A DNA stretch of 64,000 nt from Prorocentrum cordatum. Lineage: Eukaryota; Sar; Dinophyceae; Prorocentrales; Prorocentraceae. Below, in pieces: positions 1-64,000 of the stretch. Each line of letters starts with the position of its first letter. The first letter of the stretch is position 1. The DNA lies in assembly GCA_963575745.1 (NCBI GenBank), contig CAUYUJ010000958.1:139501-203500 (forward strand), read 5' to 3'. The translations under genes were made by a program, and so were the position numbers. Below the pieces are notes generated by a model that searched no databases, was not told where the DNA came from, and saw only the letters and a list, made by a program, of their open reading frames with translations.

Positions 1-511
1 CCGACGACCCCCACTGGCGCCCCCCAGTGTCGCCACCAGGCCAACTCTCCAGCCGGTTTCCGTCCTGTCGCCCTCGGGTGTTCGCGCGGGGAGGCCCCTT
101 GCACACCCCCCCCGTTGGGCGGTGCCCCTTCCACTTGCCTGCGCCCCTTTTTGCCGCACGCTGCGCGAGCGCCTGGCAGCACACTTCGCAGAGCAGGCGC
201 TGGGCCGCCGAGGGGGGCGTGTGCCCCAGGGCGGTGCCTTCTCTTCTCAAGGGCCCCGAGGCGCGCGTACCAACACGTGCTAAAGGCCGGAGTACTCTTG
301 CAGTGTCGGGCGGGCGGGGTGTGCCACGCCCTGATCGCCACGGCCCGCCCGCTTTTCCAGTCGGGGCTTTCTTTTCGACCGCGCCAGCGGTGAGGCCAAC
401 GCCGCTCCTGCCATTCACACACGGCGCTCCCCGCCAAAATGAGGACGGCCCAGGCGGCGCTAGTGCCCTCCGGGCCCAGACACCCGTCTCCGAATTGTTG
501 CTATCTGATTC
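1..511. other. GC-rich sequence without recognisable gene
   Basis: Frames are open on both strands because stops are rare in GC-rich sequence, but I recognise no protein family. If the V-ATPase exon at 825-856 is real, this is intron or an unrecognised upstream part of that gene. A reading near 196-230 resembles the AEGWCP motif that should come just before that exon, but it does not join to it and I did not accept it. Confidence 0.5.
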
Positions 512-720
512 GTTCTCTCTCCCTCTCTCTCTCTCTCGGTTCTCTCTCTCTCTCTCTTCCTTTTTTTGCTCTCTCTTTCTCTCTCTCTCTCGCCCTGTAT
601 CCAGATCGCTCTGTATACATATATACATATATTTGTGTAGGTATACAGTTTTTTCTCTCCCTCTCCCCCTCTGCCTCTCTCCCACTCTCTCTCTCTCTTC
701 CTCTCTGACTCTCTCCTCCC
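512..720. repeat. (CT)n microsatellite
   Basis: Long imperfect CT/CTCC run with a short TATACATATA interruption near 613-632. It gives a long pyrimidine tract about 100 bases upstream of the exon acceptor at 823-824. Confidence 0.9.
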
Positions 721-824
721 CGTCGGTCATCTCAGAGGCCCCCCATCCTGCTGCCCCTCCTTCGCTTCATCCTTCCTCTTCCTCTCCCGCTCTCCTTCCC
801 GCCGCTGGCCTCTGAGTTCAGCAG

Positions 825-56849
<56,025 letters not shown>

Positions 56850-57775
56850 GCAAGTCGCCTCCCCCCTTCCTTCGCCCTCCTCCCTTGGCCCCCTCTTCCC
56901 CCCCCTTTCCACTCCTTTGCCCCCTGCTGAACGAGCTTGTATGTGTATATGTGTGTATACATAAACACATCATAGACATACATGTAGAACATTTTGCGAC
57001 CCACTGCCACTCGATCAGTGTATTATCTGTTTTTTCAGAGTAGTGTTCAATAGCGACAGATAACAAACACGACCCAGCAGCAACATCATACGTTTGTAAG
57101 GCTCAGGGGGGAATGCAATCATTTAGGGAGTTTCCGAGGAACTCCCGCCATCCGGACAGCAGGCGCAGAAGGGAATGGGCCCGCCGGCGCGTGCCAGGCG
57201 CGCCGGGCGAATCCCAATCCAGCGCTCTCTCGCTCGAGACATCCCATTTAAGATCAGCTGCAGAGCGGCCGGCTAGTATCTCCGCTTTCTGGGCCTTCGG
57301 GGGGGGGGGCGGCGTGAGGGCGCGAAGATGGATGCGTCTGGCGCGGTGCGATGGTGAAGACAGGGGACCTAAGGTCCCCTTCTGCCCTGTCCTGTGCAGC
57401 GTGCAGACAGACTTTCACTGCACTTCTGAGTCGGGTTACCGCAGAGCCTCTCAGAGCACAGCTCCGTTAGATGTGGCACGCCAGCGTTCAGCAGCCCTCT
57501 GTGCAGCAGACGTAGCAGGGACTCCATGAGCTGGTCCTGGTCTTGGTCTCCTCTCTCTGCTTCTGGCCCGGCAAGTTGCGAGCTTCTACGGCCTCGCGCG
57601 CCTTGGCCAAGCGGACACTGGCACACGCGCCTCACAGCATCTACCAGGATCGGCGCCTCGCTTGCTCGCTCCTTCCCTGCCTCCACGTCGTGTCTCTGAC
57701 CGTAGCCCCCCCTGGCGCCTCGTCTTTGCCCTCCACCGCCCTTGTTGGCGCCAGCTCTCGGGCGGGCTCTGGCTG
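56850..57775. other. Unique sequence, intron viii, no gene seen
   Basis: Short TGTGTATA run near 56940. No exon encoding the next V-ATPase segment is visible. Frames at 57113-57540 match nothing I know. Confidence 0.5.
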
Positions 57776-57779
57776 CTCG

Positions 57780-58401
57780 ACGCGAATCCGGAGGATGAGG
57801 AGGCGGAGGAGGAGGATGCGGAGGAGGAGGAGGGGGAGGAGGAGGAGGAGGAGGGGGAGGAGGAGGAGGGAGGAGGAGGAGGAGGAGGAGGAGGAGGAGG
57901 AGGAGGGGGAGGGGAGGGGGAGGGGGAGGGGGAGGGGGAGGGGAGAGGAGGAGGAGGAGGAGGAGGAGGAGGAGGAGGAGGAGGAGGAGGAGGAGGAGGA
58001 GGAGGAGGAGGAGGAGGAGGAGGAGGAGGAGGAGGAGGAGGAGGAGGAGGAGGAGGAGGAGGAGGAGGCGAGGAGGAGGGGGAGCGGGAGCGGAAGGAGG
58101 AGGAGGAGGAGGAGGAGGAGGAGGAGGAGGAGGAGGAGAAGGAGGAGGGGAATGAGGAGGAGGAGGAGGAGGAGGAGGAGGAGGAGGAGAGCAGAAGGAG
58201 GAGGAGGAGGAGGAGGAGGAGAGGAGGAGGAGGAGGAGGAGGAGGAGGAGGAGAGCAGACACGACGACGACGGACGACGGCGGCGGCTGCGGCGGCGGCG
58301 ACGGCGACCACGACGACGACGAGGACGAGGAGGAGGAGGAGGAGGAGGAGGAGGACGAGGAGGAGGAGGAGGAGGAGAGAGGAGGAGGAGGAGGAGGAAA
58401 C

Positions 58402-58432
<31 letters not shown>

Positions 58433-58735
58433 GGACGAGGAGGACGAGGAGGAGGAGGAGGAAGAGGAGGAGGAGGTCGAGGACGAGGACGACAACGACG
58501 ACGACGACGACGAAGACGACCTGCGCCAGGGGATGGGCCCCGCCGACTGCAAGGAGTGCGACGACTGGCAGCCCAAGCGCGCCTCCCCCCCCTCTCCCTG
58601 GCCCCACGAGCCCACGAGGAGGAGGAGACGGAGGAGGAGGAGGAGGAGGGGGAGGACCAGGAGGAGGAGGAGGATGAGGAGGAGGAGGAGGAGGAGGAGG
58701 AGGAGGAGGAGGAGGAGGAGGAGGAGGAGGAGGAT
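57780..58735. repeat. (GGA)n and (GAC)n microsatellites, about 950 bp
   Basis: Purine-rich GGA runs with GGC, GAC and CGG interruptions. A short unique insert (about 58515-58615) separates two blocks. Very long frames here are poly-Glu, Arg and Gly or, in antisense, poly-Ser, Pro and Leu. Confidence 0.97.
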
Positions 58736-58749
58736 GTTGCAGGATGTTG

Positions 58750-60147
58750 TAGGCCTGATCTCCGCAGTTGCGAGGCACGCACCGCGGCTATGCTTGAAGC
58801 CTCACTCAGCCCAGGCCGTTCCCGGGCGATGGAGGTCGGCTTTGGTCAACACTCCAGGTTTCAGCTTCGCCCCTCGCATGTCGCAAGAGGCTGGATTTGG
58901 TGCTCTCGACGATGCTGGGCTCCAGTTTCGCCCCCCCGTTTTTGGCAAGAGGCTTTCGACTGGCTCCCGATGGGTTGCAACCCTGCCTCGCACGATTGCT
59001 CCCCAGCCTTCTGCACACGAGCTGATCCCAGCACTGTAGTTGGTGATATACGCCCCTGTACTTTCGTGCACGACTGTCCCTGGCTCCCACTTCTCGCAGC
59101 CTTTTTCTCGCAGCGCCAGGGTCTGCGGGGTGCATTCCCCTCATCCACAGCCACTGCGCGCCCCCCTTCTCGCACGGACTGCTCCCAGCGTTGTAGCTGA
59201 TGGTGGTCCACCCGCGCGTTTCGCTCAGCACTAGCGTCCGCTGCCACTGCGCTCGCCCTTTCTCGCGCGGACTGCTCCCAGCGTTGTAGCTGGTCGTGGC
59301 CCACCCGCGCGTTTCGCTCAGCACCAGCGTCCGCTGCCACTGCCCGCTCCCTTTCTCGCACGGACTGCTCCCAACGTTGTAGCTGATCGCCCACCCGCAC
59401 GTTTTGCTCAGTACTAGAGTCCGCTGCCACTGCGCTCACCCTTTCTCGCACGGACTTCTCCCAGCGTTGTAGCTGATCGTGGCATGCCCCCTCGTTTCTC
59501 TCAGCGCCAGCGTCCGCTGCCACTGCCCGCTCTTTTTCTCGCACGGACTACTCCCAGCGTTGTAGCTGATCGTGGCATGCCCGCCCGTTTCTCTCAGCGC
59601 CAGCGTCCGCTGCCACTGCCCGCTCCCTTTCTCGCAAGGCTTGCTCCCAGCATTGGAGCTGATCGTGCCCCCCCGCACGTTTCTCAGCCTGCCTCCAGCA
59701 TCTCGCGTTCCAGCCAGAGCCTGGTGCCACTGCTCGCCCTTCTCGAACGCGCTGGCTTCAACGCTGTAGCTAAGGACGTTGGGCTCTAGCTTCGTCTCCG
59801 TGTCTCGGAGTCTAGCCAGCGCCTGCCACCGCCCGTTGTTCTCGCGCGCTCTTTCGGCGTTGCAGCTGAGCGCGTCGGGCTGTTTCTCTACTCGCACGCT
59901 CCCGGAGCCAGGCCAGAGTCTGCTGCCACTGCTCGCTCTTCTCGCACACGCTGATTTCAGCAATGTAGCTGGTGAAAGCGTCGGGCCTCTGCGCTTCGTT
60001 GCCGGTGTGCTGTGCAGCGACACCAATGCTCGCCAGGAGGAGGAGGAGGAGGAAGAGGGAGGGGACGCGGGAAAGGAGAGGACGAGAGGAAAGGAGGTCA
60101 TCCTGGCCCCTCTGCATGGACCTATTCACGGCTAGCTGCCGCTTCAT
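58750..60147 (-). pseudogene. PPR-repeat protein gene, decayed
   Basis: Ten PPR-like units with the dinoflagellate signature SYNAG.SPCEKG..QWQRTLALRE. On the + strand the SYN codons lie near 59036, 59193, 59286, 59379, 59469, 59562, 59655, 59766, 59862 and 59965. Spacing is 90-93 bases (30-31 codons) for the central units, against the standard 35 codons, and 96-111 elsewhere. Steps of 157 and 103 are frameshifts, and TGA at 59436-59438 interrupts CEKG.AQW. A possible start is at 60147 (MKRQLAVNRSMQRGQ); the next residues form a Leu-rich stretch from a GGA tract that imitates a signal peptide. After 59036 the units fade (AKLEPSI, AKLKPGV). Functional PPR proteins bind organelle RNA; this copy is almost certainly dead or poorly assembled. 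Confidence 0.8.
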
Positions 60148-60254
60148 GATGGCCCATGGTTCTTGATGGCTCCCCGATGCAATGCCGCTTTGAAGTTCGC
60201 ATCGGGAACGCCCAGGCCGGCCCGCGCAGGGAGGGGCCGCTCGGGCGCGGAACG

Positions 60255-60598
60255 GCTGATGGGGAGGGGGGAGGAGGAGGAGGGGGAGGAGGAGGAGGAG
60301 GAGGAGGAGGAGGAGGAGGAGGAGGAGGAGGAGGAGGAGGAGGAGGAGGAGGAGGAGGAGGAGGAGGAGGAGCAGGAGGACGAGGAGGAGGAGGAGAAGG
60401 AGAAGGAGGAGGAGGAGGAGGAGGAGGAGGAGGAGGAGGAGGAGGAGGAGGAGGAGGAGGAGGAGGAGGAGGAGGAGGAGGAGGAGGAGGATGAGGCGGA
60501 GGCGGAGGCGGAGGGGGAGGTGGAGGGGGAGGAGGAGGAGGAGGAGGAGGAGGAGGAGGAGGAGGAGGAGGAGGAGGAGGAGGAGGAGGAGGAGGGCC
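60255..60598. repeat. (GGA)n microsatellite, about 340 bp
   Basis: Long near-perfect GGA run with brief GCA, GGC and GAT interruptions, upstream of the PPR pseudogene on its own strand. Confidence 0.97.
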
Positions 60599-60599
60599 A

Positions 60600-61335
60600 T
60601 TGTAAACCCACGAGCCATCAACGACGTTGGAATACACCCTCCCTCCAAGCTCCCTCTTCGTAGGCTCCTACAGCGAGCGGTTCATTTCCATTGAGGGAAC
60701 TGCCTCGTTGGAGGGCAACCGTTTGACAGAACATTTCTTTCGGGATTCCAATGCCACGGATCAACCATACTGTTACGTCTTGGCGATCTTGGATAGAACC
60801 AGAATGCCATTCTTGCGATTTCAACGCCGCGAATCAGCTTAACGGTTGCGCCTGCAAATCCGGAATGTTTCCAACGCGCAGTTTCTGGTGCGTTGATCAT
60901 GGGAATCCGTGGAACTTTTCCACATTTCAGAAACGAATGTGCGGTAACCGCATTTTGGAAAAGGAGCCGCGCTGAACCTGTGAACTTCTTGCAAATGTTT
61001 AAATCGAGTGTGCGCGGCGCTCAGGCGACAGCCACATTTTGAAAAGGAACCGCCTTTAATTCGTGAAACTCTTTGCAAGTTTTTAAAGAGAGTGTGCGCG
61101 GCGCTCAGGGGACAACCACATTTCGAAAAGGAACCGCCTTCAATCCGTGAAACCCTTGCAAAATTTTAACACGAAGGTGCGCGGCGCTAGCGCGGGAACA
61201 GCATTTTGAAAACTGGTGATCTTCAGTCCGTGAAACTTTTCCAAATTGTGCAAAAGCTGTGGGCGGCGCTAAAGTGAAAGGCGCATTTTGAAACGACCCG
61301 CCCTCAATCTGTGAAGTGGTTGCCACTTTTTATGC
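60600..61335. repeat. Dispersed repeat element, family D, copy 2
   Basis: It starts AAACCCACGAGCCATCAACG directly after a GGA run, as copy 1 does at 35638. It has the same GGTTCATTTCCATTGAGGGA and NCCAATGCCACGGATCAACC-type units, then about five 88-bp units with GGCGCTCAGGCGACAGCCAC and CCGCC.TCAATCCGTGAA. The tail of copy 1 is absent or diverged. Confidence 0.85.
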
Positions 61336-61435
61336 TTCTGGGTCATACGTGGTGGGGAATTTTCATGCGAAGCACCAGGCCCGCCCTAAACATTGGCCCC
61401 GGGGGTGCGACAGGGAACACAGTTATTCATTTATA

Positions 61436-61545
61436 GGGAAAGAGAAAATGAATGAATGACTAAATGAATGAATGACTGGATGAGTGAATGGATGAATGAA
61501 GAATGAACGAATTAATGTATGCATGTATGAATGAATGAATGGAGG
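61436..61545. repeat. (GAAT)n microsatellite
   Basis: AATGAATGACTAAATGAATG-type run. Confidence 0.93.
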
Positions 61546-61554
61546 AGGAAGTGA

Positions 61555-62225
61555 GGGAGGAGGAGGAGGAATAATAGGGGGAGAAGGAGGAATAGGAGGA
61601 GGAGGAACAGGAGGAAAAAGAGGAACAAAAAGACGACACATACGAACCATCATACTCATATTACTAATACGCATACGCAGAAGCAGCAGCAAACACACAA
61701 ACAGACACATAATCATACTACGATGACTATTGGTAATGCGAAGGCGAATACGAATAAGAACACTAAGGCGAGCACGAAAAATATCAATCACTCGAAAGAA
61801 CAATAGTACTAATACTCATACTGCCATTTATAAGAATAACACTAACTCGGACAATCTTAAGAGGAGTAATGCGATGAATCGTAATACTAATAACAATAAT
61901 AACGTCACCAGTCAGAAGAAAACTACGAATACTAATAATGCGGGTAGCACGTTTAATAAGCACACTGTGAGTTATATTAATACGAGTAAGGCAACCCATA
62001 ATAATACTAATCATACTGCGACCAATCATACTGACACGAAAACTAACAAACATAGTTATGCGAAGAAGACTAATACGACGAAACAAAATACGTTGCATAG
62101 TACCATTACGAATAAGAAGAACATGGAGAGTACTCAGTATTATTGGGTATACGAATAATAAGAAGACGAAAACTCATAAAACGAAGGTCAATCATACTAA
62201 TATGAATGCCAGGAGGAGAATGAGG
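61555..62225. other. AT-rich stretch with AATACTAATA motifs
   Basis: After a GGA/GAA run to about 61625, about 560 bases are rich in ACTAATA, AATAATA and CATACT. Composition is unlike any neighbour. Frames are Asn/Thr-rich on + and Ile/Ser-rich on -. I see no gene; an ancient ATT/ACT microsatellite is the simplest reading. Confidence 0.6.
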
Positions 62226-62249
62226 AGGAGTTGTGGGAAAAAGAAAAGA

Positions 62250-62775
62250 GGAGGAGGAGGAGGAGGAGGAGGAGGAGGAGGAGGAGGAGGAGGAGGAGGA
62301 GGAGGAGGCAGGCGGAGGCAGAGTGCTGGATGTGTACGGATGAGGGAGGAGGAAAAGGGGGCAGGAAGGACAGGTGGACAAGAAGGCGGTGTAGAGGGTT
62401 GAGGAGGATGTGGGCGATGATGGAAGGGTGATAGTGCGGACGGGGAAGGAGGATGGAGGAGGGGAAGGAGGAGGAGGAGGAGGAGTAGAAAGAGGAGGAG
62501 GAGGAGGAGGAAAACGAGGGGGAGGAGGAGGACGAGGAAGAAAATGATGATGATGATCATGCTGATGATGATCATGACGATGATGCTGGTGATGGTGATC
62601 ATGCTGCTGCTGGTGATGACGATGATGGTGATGATGATGCTGAGGAGGAGGAGGACCAGGAGGAGGAGGATGATAAGGAGGATAAAGATGATGAGGAGAA
62701 AGAAGAGGAAGAGGAGGAAGAGGAGGAGAAGGAGCAGGAGGAGGAGGAGGAGGAGGAGGAGGAGGAATAACTGGA
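62250..62775. repeat. (GGA)n and (GAT)n microsatellites
   Basis: GGA runs at 62250-62310 and 62450-62540, GAT at 62543-62640, GGA to 62770. Confidence 0.94.
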
Positions 62776-62814
62776 ACTAGCGGAAAGAGGGGGGAAGGAC
62801 GAGCAGTTCGCCCC

Positions 62815-62960
62815 CACCAGTTGGTTCGAGGCCTCCTGGGCCGTCTTGGGTCCTTCTCGGGGCCATGTCAGTGCCCTCTTGGGCCGTAGAGGGGCCATGT
62901 TGGAGGCCTCTTGCGCGATCTGGAGGTTATCTCGGAGGTCACTTCGGCTGTCAGAAGGCA
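62815..62960. repeat. GGCCTCTTGGGG-type array, short
   Basis: A few units of the G-rich family (CCTCTTGGGCCGTAG). Confidence 0.55.
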
Positions 62961-64000
62961 GTTTTTACGTAGGCGAGAGTCGGAATCTCATGAACATTCA
63001 GAGAACATCGATGGTTTGGGCTCCTTCTGTCCCCTTCCTCCTCCCCCGCGTCCTCCCCCTCCTCCTCCTGCCCTCTCCTGTCCCCCTCCTCCTTCTGTCT
63101 CCTCACCTTCCTCCTTCTCCTGTGGTTCCGTTGCATGTTTGGTTCAGGCCATTCGTTTTGTTTGCCTCGACATGTTGGCCCTCTTGCCTGGTCAATTTCG
63201 GCCTGAATTCGCGCGAGCTCTTCTGCGTTGTTGGCGGGATACGTGACGGGCTGGTGCGCTCCGACAGGTTGTGGCGGACCTGCCAGCCCGTGTGTTTCGG
63301 CGGCTGGTCAGCGTCCGCTTGCTGGGGTCGCCCCAGCGATACCCGTGCGTTGGCGATCAGTTTGCGTTCCGACCAGCGTTGGCGCGCTGTTTTTTTCTCC
63401 CAGGGTTAACGTCGACGAGCGCGTTGCGTCACGGCAGATCATAAGTCGGCCCGTACTGTGCTTGCGTTGGTCACGTGTGCGCAACCAACAACCATTGATG
63501 ATTCATTCCCCAGCCACAAGGTTTGCAGTTAAGCCAGAAATCCTCTCCGACGCGGCATTTCGTGAAGAGCGAGAAGACGGTTGGCGCACAGGTCGTGCCT
63601 TGCGCGGTGCAGTGCGCCCGCGTATGGGCATCCCTATCTAAACATTAGCGCCGGCGTTATTCACCGGCACTGTCTCCTGCCATCTGCTGGACTGATCGTT
63701 TGGAGCTCCCAAGATGGTGACAAGAGACACTTTCGCTAGTGAGTTGCCAGCCGCGATCTCGTCCACCGATCAGCGCCTGGCGTTCGCGAGGTGTCCCGAA
63801 GCTCGCGCGGTGCGTGCGCCGCGCGGTGCCAGCGGGACGGTCTGCAGGCTTCGGCTGTGCAGCTCGAGATTTGCATGAACTCAATGGGAGTCGTCGCCGC
63901 CGTGGCCGTCACGCGGCTCAAGCTGCTGGCAGAGCGCTCGCTGTTGCCTCTATCGTTGTGGCTTCGGGGCTCCGGCCAGCTACCAGCCCCGGGCTGGGAG
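62961..64000. other. Unique sequence to window end, no recognised gene
   Basis: A + frame without stop runs from 63743 to the window edge and contains an AG|G border at 63846 followed by a Leu/Val-rich reading (LEICMNSMGVVAAVAVTRLK). It could be an exon, but it does not resemble the next part of V-ATPase subunit a and I cannot assign it. Other frames match nothing I know. Confidence 0.35.

Noticed and set aside
196-240. AEGGVCPRAV reading as the WCP exon of subunit a
   Set aside because: Order on the chromosome is right, but the motif has an extra residue and would overlap the part already encoded by exon i. No splice borders fit.
57369-59200. Very long frames (400-500 codons) of poly-Glu, Arg, Gly, Ser or Pro over GGA tracts
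   Set aside because: Pure trinucleotide translation, open in up to five frames, with no unique domain except the antisense PPR remnants.

Overview
The window looks like nuclear DNA of a dinoflagellate. Four observations support this. (i) A decayed PPR gene carries the repeat signature common in dinoflagellate genomes (SYNA...CEKG.QW). (ii) The recognisable gene uses GC and GA splice donors as well as GT, almost always in a G|G...AG|G context. (iii) A 22-nt stretch matching the dinoflagellate spliced leader at 20 of 22 positions sits in genomic DNA just upstream of an intronless coding stretch. (iv) More than 95% of the sequence is repeats and intron. No bacterial operon, tRNA, rRNA or CRISPR array is visible.

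The backbone is one gene on the + strand that I assembled by eye from eight very short exons: positions 825-856, 6821-6874, 17097-17167, 23421-23453, 28601-28650, 33376-33422, 44596-44659 and 56721-56849. All junctions are phase-consistent. Read together they give an uninterrupted middle part of subunit a of the V-type H+-ATPase membrane sector (MPPTF, VDTYGV, NPAVFT, MMYGDIGHG, RYMVLSMGFF and FMYNDLF in the family order and spacing). About 480 coding nucleotides are spread over 56 kb. The introns are about 4.7 to 12.1 kb. The first and last parts of the gene lie outside the window or were not found.

The introns hold everything else. Intron 6 contains a + strand HAD-like coding fragment behind the relict spliced leader, so it is probably a retroposed mRNA copy; its 3' end is cut off by a dispersed repeat. 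Intron 6 also holds a decayed retroelement fragment on the - strand (about 41.8-42.0 kb). Intron 7 holds a 5.6-kb block bounded by 27-bp inverted repeats that appears to split a GAT array, a 158-bp MITE-like element with 37-bp inverted ends, and an RNase H-like fragment (about 54.6 kb). Downstream of the last exon a PPR pseudogene lies on the - strand (58.75-60.15 kb).

The remaining sequence is microsatellite (GGA, GAT, TTG, GCC, TGTA), several minisatellite families that recur at distant sites, and GGCCTCTTGGGG-type arrays. The many long open frames over these arrays are compositional and are not annotated as genes.
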